From CAG-411 sp963643465 (GTDB taxonomy: Bacteria; Bacillota; Clostridia; Lachnospirales; Lachnospiraceae), in NCBI GenBank assembly GCA_963643465.1, contig CAVIJT010000003.1, positions 230,718 through 294,717 on the forward strand: a DNA stretch of 64,000 bases, written 5' to 3'. A program made the position numbers and the translations under genes. Positions 33,673-42,892 of the stretch are shown piece after piece. Each line of letters starts with the position of its first letter. Position 1 is the first letter of the stretch. The notes beneath the pieces were generated by a model. That model did not search any database. It had not been told where the DNA came from and saw only the letters and a list, made by a program, of their open reading frames with translations.

Positions 33673-33722
33673 GGCAAGAAGTCACAAATTAGAGTTTTCG
33701 TCTGATTTGTGACTTTTTTGCC
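33673..33722. terminator. Bidirectional terminator between ABC operon and ClC gene
   Basis: AAGTCACAAAT (33679-33689) pairs with ATTTGTGACTT (33705-33715). Outer GGCAA/TTGCC pairing and T/A runs are present on both sides. Confidence 0.85.
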
Positions 33723-33729
33723 CCATTTT

Positions 33730-35013
33730 TTAATAGGTATTTTTGTTGATATAAGTAGGAGAAAGTTTTGAGTATACAATTTTTTGGCTGCTATATAAAC
33801 CATAATAACCGGAAAGAACGTAACTGATAGCGCAAGCAAAGCAAAATAAAATCAGTGCTTGTGAACCAAATAACTCAATACTTAAAATTAAAGAGGCAAT
33901 AGGACAGTTTACAACACCGCAAAAGAGTGAGATTAGTCCAATGGCAGCCCCGAACCCAGGGTCTAGTCCAATCAATCCACCAATTACATTTCCAAGGGTA
34001 GCACCAATAAAGAAGGATGGAACAATTTCTCCTCCTTTAAATCCTGCCGCTAGTGTAATGGCAGTGAAGATGATTTTTAAAACAAATGCCTCTGGTTTTG
34101 CGTTTTCGCCAGCAAGTGCATGTGCTACTACATCCATTCCAGCTCCATTATAATCATGACTTTGCAGGAGGATTGTAAGGAGGACAATCATCGCACCACC
34201 GGAAAAAATGCGGATATATGGGTTTTTAAATGCTTTCTTAAAAAAGGAATGTGTCTTGTGAATAATAAAGCAAAAAGCAATACTGGCAAAGGCGCAGATG
34301 GCTGCAATTATCATCGTGCGGAGGATAGTTGGCAGTGTAACCTTAGGAATGTTAGAAAGAATATAGCTTTCCGGGTGCATACCAAAATATTTTGCCAGTG
34401 TATAGGCGATGAACGCTGAAAATAGGCATGGAATAAATGCTACATAATAAAGCACACCAACGCTGATGACTTCCATACTGAAAATGGTTGCAGTAATAGG
34501 AGTGCCAAATAGTGCGGCAAACACACCACTCATTCCGCACATGGTAACAATGTGAACGTCTTTTGCCTTTAGGTGAAGACATTTTCCAAGGGTAGAGCCA
34601 ACGCTGCCGCCAATTTGTAACGCAGCTCCTTCCCGTCCGGCAGAGCCTCCAAATAAATGGGTAATTACGGTTCCAATAAAAATAAGAGGAGCCATTCGGA
34701 ACTTTAATGTTTTCTCTGTTCGAATAGATTTAATGACTCGGTTGGTACCACCATCATTAGCCATATTAGTAATCTGATATATAAAAACAATGAAAAGTCC
34801 TGCAACAGGCAGCAAATAAATCAAGTAAGAATGTTCGGTTCGTGTTTTGGTAGCAATGGAAATGCACTGGTAAAACAATGCGCCCACCAAACCGCAAATC
34901 GTTCCGGTAATAATCGAGCAAATTCCCCATTTGATAACGGATTTTATGAAATACCATCCCATTTGTGCTTTGCGACGGATTCGCATATTGATATTTTCCC
35001 AATCTATCTTCAT
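33730..35013 (-). CDS. ClC-family chloride channel/transporter
   Basis: 427 aa, polytopic. The ClC selectivity loops are present but altered: the position of GSGIP reads NDGGTN, the GREGP loop reads GSAGREGAALQIGG (gating Glu kept), and the third loop reads FKGGEIVPSFFIGATLG in place of GxFxP. A second signature is MSGVFAALFGTPI. It may move chloride or another anion such as fluoride; no crcB-type fluoride riboswitch pattern was seen upstream. AAAGGAA lies eight bases before ATG 35013. It is divergent from the GGDEF gene and convergent with the ABC operon. Confidence 0.88.
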   Translation of the reverse strand: MKIDWENINMRIRRKAQMGWYFIKSVIKWGICSIITGTICGLVGALFYQCISIATKTRTEHSYLIYLLPVAGLFIVFIYQITNMANDGGTNRVIKSIRTEKTLKFRMAPLIFIGTVITHLFGGSAGREGAALQIGGSVGSTLGKCLHLKAKDVHIVTMCGMSGVFAALFGTPITATIFSMEVISVGVLYYVAFIPCLFSAFIAYTLAKYFGMHPESYILSNIPKVTLPTILRTMIIAAICAFASIAFCFIIHKTHSFFKKAFKNPYIRIFSGGAMIVLLTILLQSHDYNGAGMDVVAHALAGENAKPEAFVLKIIFTAITLAAGFKGGEIVPSFFIGATLGNVIGGLIGLDPGFGAAIGLISLFCGVVNCPIASLILSIELFGSQALILFCFACAISYVLSGYYGLYSSQKIVYSKLSPTYINKNTY

Positions 35014-35203
35014 AGTATATTCCTTTCTTTTTCAAACCAAGATATGTATATCCTCAGACAGTTGCTGGTTTTTCTTCTGTATGAATAACGCCAAGTCTAA
35101 TAATAATTGCTAGAAGAAAAAAAAGCAAGTTAGTATGGAAATTTGCAAAAGGAAAAGTGATTGGAGAACTCCAAATGTTTATATAATAATCTGATTTATT
35201 ACA

Positions 35204-35232
35204 TGGAAAAAATATACAAATCGTGGTACAAT
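35204..35232 (+). promoter_or_regulatory. Candidate promoter of the GGDEF gene
   Basis: TGGAAA (35204-35209), 17 bp, TACAAT (35227-35232), 62 bp before the start. Confidence 0.4.
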
Positions 35233-35293
35233 AAAAATAGGTTATCGTGTCCTGATAGGATACTGTAAAAGGGGTAACAGAGGGGGAAACGTG

Positions 35294-38200
35294 ATGGATT
35301 ACAATAACTATTTACATAAATTAGTACAGTCATTTCGAAACAATCGCACAACGCGTTACATGTTTATTAAACACTACAATACGTTATTGATTTCAGATGA
35401 AGAGTTGAAAAATATTGTAGTGTCAGAAACATCAGATGTGTGTTTGCTGTTTCATGAATTTCCTATGCACATTATGCAGGGGGCATATGCGCCGTTTTTA
35501 GATTGGATTCGGGAGTTATATTATCAATATTTCAAAGAAAAAGAGACTCCAGAGGAGTTTGTGAAACATGGAAATGTGTATTCCTTGCAGCAAGAGGTAT
35601 TTGCTACTTATATACGAACGGGAAAAGCAAAACGAACAGAGGATATATTGATTTCAAATTTAACGTATGAGCGTGAACGAATGATGGAATCTTTGGTTAA
35701 TATGTATATGTATATTGCCAAGCAAAAGTCTATCTTCATTTTTTTGGAAAAGCTGCATCTTGCCAATGCTTCGTGTATACAATTTTTATGCCAGTTATTG
35801 GAGAGAGAAGATGTGGAAAATATCCAACTTCTTGCTATGTACAATGAAGTATATTGTCCGCTGGATTATGTGTCGAATAATTGGAAAAAACTTACCTACT
35901 TAATAGAAGTACAGAATTTACAGTATGATTGGAGTGGGGCAAAGACAGAATCTACTATTGATGCGCAAAATACATTTTTGTTAAAAAATAATCAGATAAA
36001 CCCATATTTGCAGGATTGTGTTAATATGTATTTTTTCTTGTGTCCAGAAGATGCAAGATACTATATGAATATTATATATGATCAAATTACACAGGATGCG
36101 GCGGGAATATCCATGGATGATTGCAAAACGTTCTATGAGGTATTTACGCTTGTGTTGTTGTTAAATGGGGAATATGCCAGAGCTTTGCAAATGTGTCAGG
36201 AAGTTGGTTTCTTAGGACGTAAAACAGAAGATGACATTGCCATGTATCGGTATTACTATTTATATGCCATGTGTCAGGCTGGAATGGAGCAAGTAGAAGA
36301 TAAGGTTGGATTTTGTGAGGATCAGTGCCAAGAGATTGCCAGAAAGCAAGGAGATGAACTGGCAGAGTACAAAGCGGAAGTATTAAGAGTATTATCTAAC
36401 TACAATTATTGGAGAGGCATTTTTGAGAAAGGGACTCATTATCAGGTTTCTGAAAAATTTTTTCAGGATACTGAGAGATTTGGTTTTAAAAACCTGTTGG
36501 CACATTTGTGTATTTTTTCTATGGATAACAGTAAGGAATGTATTCAGGAAATTCTACGTGGAGAGAGAGACATGGAATATTTTCAGCGTGGAATTGCTAT
36601 TGCTACGGAATTAGATAATGTGCAATTGTTGTTAGATGCCTATACCAGATATATTATACTATTTTCTGATTATGGCAATTATACCCTTGTGGAAGAATTG
36701 TATAAAAAGAAATTAGATTTAGCCTTTAGGGGAAATAATTTGACTGAGAAGGTACACACCTATAATGGTTTTGGATATCTTTCGGGAGTAATAGAAAAAT
36801 ATCAGCAGGCGGAGGAATATTTCAGCAAAAGTTTAATGGAGGCATTGGAGTTAAGAGATGGAAATGAAGTGGCAATTACACTTTATAATAGTGCTGTTAA
36901 TAAAATGCTTGCTGGAGAGTTTGAGGAGGCTGCGGAAGATTTAGACTTAGTTGTGCAGGTTATGGACATTTTAAAAATGCACTTTTTGAAGGTGTGTGAT
37001 ACTTCCAGAATTTATGGGTTGCTTGGATTTTGCAGTTTTTATTTGGGAGAGGAATATAAGTGCTATTTATGTCTAAACCGAATTGAAATGTATATTCAGC
37101 ATTTGGATTATGTGGAAGATGATAATAAATACAAAAATTGGCATGCTACTTTGTTTTTGTATCATATGATTCGTGCCATGATGTTTTCTAATGAGGAGCA
37201 TTTTGAAAAGGCAAAGGTGGAGTATGAGAAAGCAGATTATCATCAGCAGAGGGATATTGGAGACCTTTACTTTTCTTATCCGATTTATGTAATAGAGATG
37301 GCAAGATACTATGACAAGCAGCAAAAAGAAGCGGAACGAATTGCAATTTTGGAAGATGGAATCAATTTCTGTAATGAGAATGGTTACCATCTAAAAGCAG
37401 GGTATTTGTTGCAAATACTTCAAAAGAAGAGAGAACGGACCAAGCGACAGTATTTTCCAAAGCGGCAGATAGACAATGAAGAATTGATTCGACAGGTTGA
37501 AAGTATGGCACTTTGGAAAAGTATGGAAAATAACAAAAAGAATATTGATTTTATGGTAATTTGGCAAGAACTTCTAAATAAATGCCTTAGTTCGGAAGAG
37601 ATGTTGTCACAAGCGATTACAATGCTGAAAAATTACTTTAGTCTGGATGGCGTAGTTATGATTAAGGATAATAAACGTGAGGTGTATGTGGAATACTTTG
37701 ATGGACCAAAAAATTGTAGTAAAGACACTTGCGTTACCAATCAGATTCGCAGTTTTACTCCGCTGGAACTGGAAAGGATTATGGATTATTTTAAAAAGCA
37801 TAAAAGACCATTACTTACCAATCGAACAGACAAAGGTTTTTTGGAATATCGGCAATTGTTGCAGTATTTAGATATTCACCATATTGTTACTTTATTTGCA
37901 TCGCCCATGCTTACAGAAGAAGGTGAAGTGAGCAGCGTATTAATTGGTTATGTGGAAATGAGGGATAATACCATTGGAGATCGAAGCATTTTGCAAGAGC
38001 AGGATTTTACCATCTTAAAGTTTTTCAGTAATCAGCTTTATGTTTCCCTTGAGAAACTACAATATTTAGAGTTGATTAAGCGAATGAATAGTCAGCTCAG
38101 TGACATGGCTGTTACAGATTTGCTGACTGGATTGTATAATCGTCAGGGATTTGCAAAGCGCATTCAGGAAGATCAGGCAAAGGAAGATGTGGAAAATATT

Positions 38201-38644
38201 ATCTTATACATAGATTTGGATAACTTCAAATACTATAATGATACTTTTGGACATGAATTAGGAGATTTTGTACTTCTTCGATTTGCACAGCTTTTGGAAC
38301 GTGTAGTAGATGAAAGTAATGGATATGCTGTTCGTTATGGTGGAGACGAATTTGTCATTGTGATTAATGACAGAGATATCGAATATGGAAAGAAAATCGC
38401 AAAAAATATTTTCTATATGTTATCCGATGGACTAAATAATGCCATTGCTAGAAAAATTGGCTTGAATATTATTATACCTAAGGACAAGTTATTGTCGTGT
38501 TCTATAGGAATTGCTTCTTGTTATGGATACGATAAAGACAGTGTGAGAGAGGCTCTGGATAAGGCAGACAAAGGATTGTACTATGTGAAAAAAAGTACAA
38601 AAAATAATTATGTTGTCTGGGATGAATTAAAAATGGACAGATAA
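35294..38644 (+). CDS. Very large diguanylate cyclase with ATPase/TPR-like N-terminal region and GAF
   Basis: 1116 aa, no membrane helices. The first 250 residues resemble a degenerate AAA/STAND-type module without a visible Walker A. Residues about 280-720 are helical with repeated TPR-like units (for example YNGFGYLSG...QQAEEYFSKSLMEAL). A GAF-like domain lies at about 750-930 and a GGDEF domain follows (about 940-1116) with DLLTGLYNR, DLDNFKYYND and an intact RYGGDEF (1016-1020), so cyclic-di-GMP synthesis is likely. The usual inhibitory RxxD five residues before GGDEF is displaced (RVVD is nine residues before). ATG 35294 is favoured over the adjacent GTG 35291 by the AGAGGGGG site. It is monocistronic. 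Confidence 0.88.
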   Translation: MDYNNYLHKLVQSFRNNRTTRYMFIKHYNTLLISDEELKNIVVSETSDVCLLFHEFPMHIMQGAYAPFLDWIRELYYQYFKEKETPEEFVKHGNVYSLQQEVFATYIRTGKAKRTEDILISNLTYERERMMESLVNMYMYIAKQKSIFIFLEKLHLANASCIQFLCQLLEREDVENIQLLAMYNEVYCPLDYVSNNWKKLTYLIEVQNLQYDWSGAKTESTIDAQNTFLLKNNQINPYLQDCVNMYFFLCPEDARYYMNIIYDQITQDAAGISMDDCKTFYEVFTLVLLLNGEYARALQMCQEVGFLGRKTEDDIAMYRYYYLYAMCQAGMEQVEDKVGFCEDQCQEIARKQGDELAEYKAEVLRVLSNYNYWRGIFEKGTHYQVSEKFFQDTERFGFKNLLAHLCIFSMDNSKECIQEILRGERDMEYFQRGIAIATELDNVQLLLDAYTRYIILFSDYGNYTLVEELYKKKLDLAFRGNNLTEKVHTYNGFGYLSGVIEKYQQAEEYFSKSLMEALELRDGNEVAITLYNSAVNKMLAGEFEEAAEDLDLVVQVMDILKMHFLKVCDTSRIYGLLGFCSFYLGEEYKCYLCLNRIEMYIQHLDYVEDDNKYKNWHATLFLYHMIRAMMFSNEEHFEKAKVEYEKADYHQQRDIGDLYFSYPIYVIEMARYYDKQQKEAERIAILEDGINFCNENGYHLKAGYLLQILQKKRERTKRQYFPKRQIDNEELIRQVESMALWKSMENNKKNIDFMVIWQELLNKCLSSEEMLSQAITMLKNYFSLDGVVMIKDNKREVYVEYFDGPKNCSKDTCVTNQIRSFTPLELERIMDYFKKHKRPLLTNRTDKGFLEYRQLLQYLDIHHIVTLFASPMLTEEGEVSSVLIGYVEMRDNTIGDRSILQEQDFTILKFFSNQLYVSLEKLQYLELIKRMNSQLSDMAVTDLLTGLYNRQGFAKRIQEDQAKEDVENIILYIDLDNFKYYNDTFGHELGDFVLLRFAQLLERVVDESNGYAVRYGGDEFVIVINDRDIEYGKKIAKNIFYMLSDGLNNAIARKIGLNIIIPKDKLLSCSIGIASCYGYDKDSVREALDKADKGLYYVKKSTKNNYVVWDELKMDR

Positions 38645-38664
38645 AAAAATAGAAAAACTTTCCA

Positions 38665-38693
38665 TAATATTTTTTCACATACTGCACATAATA
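38665..38693 (+). promoter_or_regulatory. Candidate sigma-G promoter of the SASP gene
   Basis: TAATA (38665-38669), 17 bp, CATAATA (38687-38693). The -10 is a full match to CATAMTA. SASP genes are sigma-G-dependent in related bacteria. Confidence 0.5.
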
Positions 38694-38699
38694 AGATTA

Positions 38700-38869
38700 C
38701 GATAAGCGACACGGACATCTCTTACGGAGGAAACTTCGATAAGGATGAAAGGTCCTTATCGAAGATACTATTAACCGCAGGACGTGTAAAAGAAAATCTA
38801 TATATGAAAGGCGCTAAGATTTTCCTAAGAAAACCAACTTAGACATGTCCCATTATGGAGGTGTGAATT
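38700..38869 (+). ncRNA. Structured 5' leader of the SASP gene
   Basis: About 170 nt between the promoter and the SASP start, with a perfect 12-bp hairpin CTTCGATAAGGA/TCCTTATCGAAG (38729-38759). Possible outer pairings are ACACG (38711) with CGTGT (near 38783) and GGACAT (38716) with ATGTCC near the ribosome-binding site. The alternative pairings suggest a regulatory or stability element; no known riboswitch class was recognised. Confidence 0.45.
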
Positions 38870-39088
38870 ATGGCAAGTAACAGTTCAGGAAGAATGGAAG
38901 TACCAGAGGCAAGAGAAGCGATGGACCGTTTTAAAATGGAGGTTGCTGACGAATTAGGAGTACCTTTGAAAAACGGTTATAACGGAAACTTAACAAGTGC
39001 TCAGAATGGTTCAGTCGGTGGCGAGATGGTTCGTCAGATGATTAAACGTCAGGAAGAGGAAATGTTAGGAAAGACACTCGACAAATAG
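38870..39088 (+). CDS. Small acid-soluble spore protein, alpha/beta type
   Basis: A DNA-binding protein of the dormant spore (72 aa) that protects against UV and heat and is degraded by the Gpr protease at germination. Family hallmarks are EAREAMDRFKMEVADELGVP, the G-Y-G-NLTSAQNGSVGGEMV core and a C-terminal helix (RQMIKRQEEEML). GGAGG lies before ATG 38870. Single gene between a sigma-G-like promoter and a strong terminator. Confidence 0.96.
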   Translation: MASNSSGRMEVPEAREAMDRFKMEVADELGVPLKNGYNGNLTSAQNGSVGGEMVRQMIKRQEEEMLGKTLDK

Positions 39089-39103
39089 TCGGGCCTAAGT
39101 GAG

Positions 39104-39135
39104 AAAAGGCTGTGGCAGTTGCCACAGCCTTTTTT
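39104..39135 (+). terminator. Terminator after the SASP gene
   Basis: AAAAGGCTGTGGC (39104-39116), loop AGTT, GCCACAGCC (39121-39129) and a T run. Confidence 0.92.
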
Positions 39136-39172
39136 CCGTTGTAAGAAAGTAGTTATAAAGTTTTTCAAATAG

Positions 39173-39203
39173 TTGCAACATTTATTGTTTTTCCAAAGTG
39201 TAT
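39173..39203 (+). promoter_or_regulatory. ECF-type promoter motif in front of the transglutaminase-like lipoprotein gene
   Basis: TTGCAAC (39173-39179), 15 bp, AAAGTGTAT (39195-39203). The same two blocks with the same 15-bp spacing occur before the lipoprotein gene at 42893. The GCAAC core is like the -35 of many ECF sigma factors. Confidence 0.6.
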
Positions 39204-39243
39204 GATATAGGGACCCAAAATAACATAAGGAGAAGAAAACATT

Positions 39244-41553
39244 ATGAAAAATAATTTACGAAAGTCATTGGCACTGCTTTTATGTGCCACACTGCTTGCA
39301 GGGTGCAATCAATCTACTGACACAAAGGATATTTCTACTAACTCTGCAAGAGAAGATATTTCTTTAGTAGATAGTCTGAAAGCAAAGTATGGGGAGGAAG
39401 CGGATTATAATTATGCAGAACCTATGTATAATCTGGAGAAAAATCACATTTTTACATATGAAAATCTTCCAGATCAATATTTTAGACAGAGTGCGTATGA
39501 TTGCTTTAAGGTATTTTATGATAGTGCTTTGACCCGTTCGGTAAGTATTTATATTGACAGCAACTATTCCGATAAAAAAGTAACCATTTCTCCAAGCAGT
39601 ACATTTTCCTACAATGAAGATGCTGCCAACGGCACTTGGGGAAGTCAGACCAAATTCTGGCTGGTGCAATATGTGGATTTAGAAACTGGAGAAATGCTGG
39701 AAACACCGTTGATTACAGTATTTACTACAAAAGAAGAATTATCTGCCCCTACTTTAAATCAAACAGTAGGTACGGATGGATTATATAGTTTAAGTTGGAA
39801 TGCCATAGAAGGTGCAGATTATTACGAAGTATACAAGTATAATGCAACTGGTTCTGGTTGCTGCGAATTGGAGGTGACTACTACAAATACTTCTTGTACC
39901 TATAATGACTTTGCCTCTCAGATCAAACATGAAAAAGAATTAAAAGAACTGATAGCTAAGGATCAGATTGATTCTGATGATACGGTTATTATTAATGGAC
40001 AGGTCTGTCAAGGTTCTAATCTGGAGTTGGTAAATGATAATGTTTATAGCATAAACTCACTGCTTTCTATAGAGAGTTCCTTTTTTGTAGTGGCAAGATG
40101 TAATGATGAAAAAGGCTCTGGTATGAGTAATATATGTGAAGTTTCCCAATTGGCAAATCAACTTCCTTGTACGGTTAGTCAGGACTTTAAGACAGAATAT
40201 GAAGGAAATACCATTTCGGAACTTCCGGCATATGCCAAAGTAGAAATGGTAGATGGTACTACCGGAGAATTTCTAATTCAGTATCATAAGGCGAGTGTTA
40301 CTTTATTGAGTGATGGTTCCATTTCTATACAAACCCGGTTTAAAAATTTGCCGATTTATTTGCCGAGAATGCTTTTTAAAGGGATGGATTATAATACATT
40401 TTTGGGAGAGCAGGAGATTGTTACTCAGAGAGAAGATAATCTTGCGACCAAATCAGTAACAGGGAATGAAGATGTAAATATTCAATTTGCGCCAACAGAT
40501 ACTACTGCATCCGGAAAGGACACCACTGCGCCAAAGGAAACAGGTGGCTTTAATTTAGATGAAGAATTAACTAAGAGTGTGTATGCCACTTCTGCTCTTT
40601 CGGAATGGATTGCCTTAAATATGCTTTCAGGAGAATCAGACATTTATCTTGGAGATTTTCCAGAAAGTGCAGACTCTGAAAACATTAGTTCGGCACTTTT
40701 AGAAGCGTATATCCAGAACCCTTTAATTGGAATTATGGACACTGCAAATTATGATTATAAAACAAAAACGTTGCAGGTTTCTTATTTGATGGGAAAAAAG
40801 GATATGAAAAATATGCAAAAGGAATCCCTAACCAAAGCAAAAGAAATTGTTTCTTCTATTATAAAAGAGGGAATGACGGATTTTGAAAAAGAAGAGGCAA
40901 TTAATCGATATCTATGTGAAAATGTTACTTATAATGAAAAAATTTATGATTATATCAAAGACGATGGAACTATAGATAATAATGCAGTCACTGAGTTTTC
41001 TAATTCTTTTACGCCGTATGGGGCGTTGCTGGAAAATGAAGGTGTGTGTGAATCTTATGCAGAAGCATTTTTACTTCTTGCAAGAGAAGCTGGATTAGAA
41101 GCAATTATTGTTACTGGTTCTATGGAAGGAGTGAATCATGAGTGGAATCGGGTAAAATTAGATAATTCCTGGTACAGCCTTGATGTTACCAATAATGATT
41201 CAGAGTTGGTTCCTAATGGATATTTCAATTTGTCTGATAAACTTGCTGCAAATTACTTAAAAGAGGATGGTCGTTTTCTTGCTAACACCAAAGTAGAATG
41301 GTTACAGGCAGCAGATAATCAATATGAATATTACACAAAGAATCAATGGGTTGCCTCAGAAGATGAAACTGCCACAGAGTTACTAGCCAATATGCTTTCT
41401 AATCAAGATCAGGCAGCTATCCGCTTGGAAGGTACGTTTGACAATTCTAGTATTGAAAGTATTGCTCAAAAAGTTTGTGACAAAGGCAATATGACAAATA
41501 TGAAGTATTATTATCGTGCCGGCGTTTTGGCTATGAAAAAGTCTTCGGAATAA
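39244..41553 (+). CDS. Lipoprotein with transglutaminase-like protease domain
   Basis: A 769-aa surface lipoprotein. Signal peptide with lipobox LLAGC (lipidated Cys near residue 21). The middle includes a fibronectin-like segment (about 160-260). The C-terminal part holds a transglutaminase/protease-like core with an apparent catalytic triad: Cys602 in EGVCESYAEAFLLLAREAG, His632 in NHEWNRVKL, and Asp647 in YSLDVTNND. Such domains act as cysteine proteases or cross-linkers at the cell surface. RBS AAGGAG is upstream of ATG 39244. The next genes encode an ECF sigma/anti-sigma pair, and the same promoter motif precedes another lipoprotein gene at 42893, so these may form one stress regulon. 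Confidence 0.85.
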   Translation: MKNNLRKSLALLLCATLLAGCNQSTDTKDISTNSAREDISLVDSLKAKYGEEADYNYAEPMYNLEKNHIFTYENLPDQYFRQSAYDCFKVFYDSALTRSVSIYIDSNYSDKKVTISPSSTFSYNEDAANGTWGSQTKFWLVQYVDLETGEMLETPLITVFTTKEELSAPTLNQTVGTDGLYSLSWNAIEGADYYEVYKYNATGSGCCELEVTTTNTSCTYNDFASQIKHEKELKELIAKDQIDSDDTVIINGQVCQGSNLELVNDNVYSINSLLSIESSFFVVARCNDEKGSGMSNICEVSQLANQLPCTVSQDFKTEYEGNTISELPAYAKVEMVDGTTGEFLIQYHKASVTLLSDGSISIQTRFKNLPIYLPRMLFKGMDYNTFLGEQEIVTQREDNLATKSVTGNEDVNIQFAPTDTTASGKDTTAPKETGGFNLDEELTKSVYATSALSEWIALNMLSGESDIYLGDFPESADSENISSALLEAYIQNPLIGIMDTANYDYKTKTLQVSYLMGKKDMKNMQKESLTKAKEIVSSIIKEGMTDFEKEEAINRYLCENVTYNEKIYDYIKDDGTIDNNAVTEFSNSFTPYGALLENEGVCESYAEAFLLLAREAGLEAIIVTGSMEGVNHEWNRVKLDNSWYSLDVTNNDSELVPNGYFNLSDKLAANYLKEDGRFLANTKVEWLQAADNQYEYYTKNQWVASEDETATELLANMLSNQDQAAIRLEGTFDNSSIESIAQKVCDKGNMTNMKYYYRAGVLAMKKSSE

Positions 41554-41566
41554 TGTGACAAAAATC

Positions 41567-41595
41567 TTGTATTTCCTATCTTTTTCCAGTATGAT
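41567..41595 (+). promoter_or_regulatory. Promoter of the sigma/anti-sigma pair
   Basis: TTGTAT (41567-41572), 17 bp, TATGAT (41590-41595). It looks like a sigma-A promoter, not the ECF motif of the flanking genes. Confidence 0.5.
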
Positions 41596-41672
41596 AGTAA
41601 ACATGCGTAATCGCTGATTGCATGTTCGCCATCGACGGACAATAGGATAGAGAGAGGACAGGATAGATTATC

Positions 41673-42170
41673 ATGGAATTAAAATGTGGCAACGAAGTAT
41701 ATGAATTAGACACAATCATTGAAGAATTTAGTACCATGCTTTTTCGTGTAGCAATGATGTGCATGCACAATAAAGAAGATGCCCAAGATGTTGTACAGGA
41801 TACGTTTCTGCGGCTCTTGCAGCAGATTCAAAAAGGCAAAACGTTTACAGACAAGGAGCATTTAAAGGCTTGGCTTTTAACCGTTGTATCGAATCGGGGA
41901 AAGTCTATACTGACCCTTGCTTGGAATAAACGTACTCAGGGACTTGACAGTGCCATGGAAATACCAGCACCAAAAAAAGAATATGATTATGCTTATGAAT
42001 ATGTAATGCAGCTTCCAAAAAAGTATCGGGTGGCAATTTATTTGTTTTATTACGAAGAACTTTCTACGGAACAAATTGCACAAATTATGAAAACGAAACC
42101 TGCGACTGTTCGTTCTTATCTTCACAGAGGGCGGGGAAAATTAAGAGAAATGATGGAGGCAGATGTATGA
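41673..42170 (+). CDS. ECF-type RNA polymerase sigma factor
   Basis: 165 aa with only sigma regions 2 and 4, as in ECF factors. Region 2 carries DAQDVVQDTFLRLLQ and the helix with LKAWLLTVVSNRGKS; region 4 carries the helix-turn-helix LSTEQIAQIMKTKPATVRSY then LHRGRGKLREMM. Its stop overlaps the anti-sigma start (ATGA at 42167-42170), so both are coupled. Likely target: the motif TTGCAAC-N15-AAAGTGTAT in front of both flanking lipoprotein genes (inference). Confidence 0.92.
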   Translation: MELKCGNEVYELDTIIEEFSTMLFRVAMMCMHNKEDAQDVVQDTFLRLLQQIQKGKTFTDKEHLKAWLLTVVSNRGKSILTLAWNKRTQGLDSAMEIPAPKKEYDYAYEYVMQLPKKYRVAIYLFYYEELSTEQIAQIMKTKPATVRSYLHRGRGKLREMMEADV

Positions 42171-42733
42171 TGTGGAATGAAGATGAATTTTTTAAAGATT
42201 ATGTAAAATCAGTAGAAGATATAAAGCCAGATTCTGATTTTGTTGCTGGACTAAAGAAAAATACAACCTCTCAAAATGTAGAAAAATTAAAACAGAAAAA
42301 TAGAAAACGTGTTGTTTCCTGTTTGGCAGTAGCAGCATCCTTAGTATTGTGTTTTGCAATTGGTGGTTTTGGATTTGGACTGTTTGAAAATAATGATAAA
42401 ACAATGCCTAGCAATCCAGGTTCACTGTCAGCAAATAGAGAACAAAATGTAGGTAGCCAGGGAAGTGTCTGTAGCCAATGTCCTCTTGCAGATGTTGTTG
42501 CTATGATAAAAGATATGAATTATATGGTAGATAATCAGATGGGAGAATCATTGTCTGTGGAAGAACGTGAAAACTTGGCAGCTCTCTTATCACAGTGTGA
42601 GAAAACGGATCGTTCTGTAGATACGTCTTTAGAAGAAATGATATATTACTGCGTGGGTGATTCCACCTTGAAAATTACTATATATGGGGAAAAGTATGTA
42701 ATAGTAAACGATGAAACTTATGCAATTAAATAA
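42167..42733 (+). CDS. Putative membrane anti-sigma factor
   Basis: 188 aa with a cytoplasmic N-terminal part (about 1-44), one membrane helix (about residues 45-70, SCLAVAASLVLCFAIGGF) and an extracytoplasmic domain of about 115 residues with a CSQC motif. No recognised zinc anti-sigma motif is present; the role is inferred from overlap with the sigma gene and single-pass topology. ATG 42167 shares bases with the sigma stop codon. Confidence 0.75.
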   Translation: MMWNEDEFFKDYVKSVEDIKPDSDFVAGLKKNTTSQNVEKLKQKNRKRVVSCLAVAASLVLCFAIGGFGFGLFENNDKTMPSNPGSLSANREQNVGSQGSVCSQCPLADVVAMIKDMNYMVDNQMGESLSVEERENLAALLSQCEKTDRSVDTSLEEMIYYCVGDSTLKITIYGEKYVIVNDETYAIK

Positions 42734-42746
42734 AAAATGAAAAAAA

Positions 42747-42777
42747 TTGCAACTTTTTCCTGCTATGTAAAGTGTAT
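42747..42777 (+). promoter_or_regulatory. ECF-type promoter motif in front of the YARHG lipoprotein gene
   Basis: TTGCAAC (42747-42753), 15 bp, AAAGTGTAT (42769-42777), identical in both blocks and spacing to 39173-39203. Confidence 0.65.
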
Positions 42778-42892
42778 ATTATGTTACCAATTAACGATAG
42801 TCTTTTGACTATTTAATAAACGTTAGGAGAAGAAAGCGGATGGCATCCTTTTTGAAGGTTGGTTATCTGCGTTGAAAAACAAGGAGGAAAAA

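Noticed and set aside
35014..35290. Search for a fluoride or c-di-GMP riboswitch between the ClC and GGDEF genes
   Set aside because: No conserved core of either class was found on either strand by eye.
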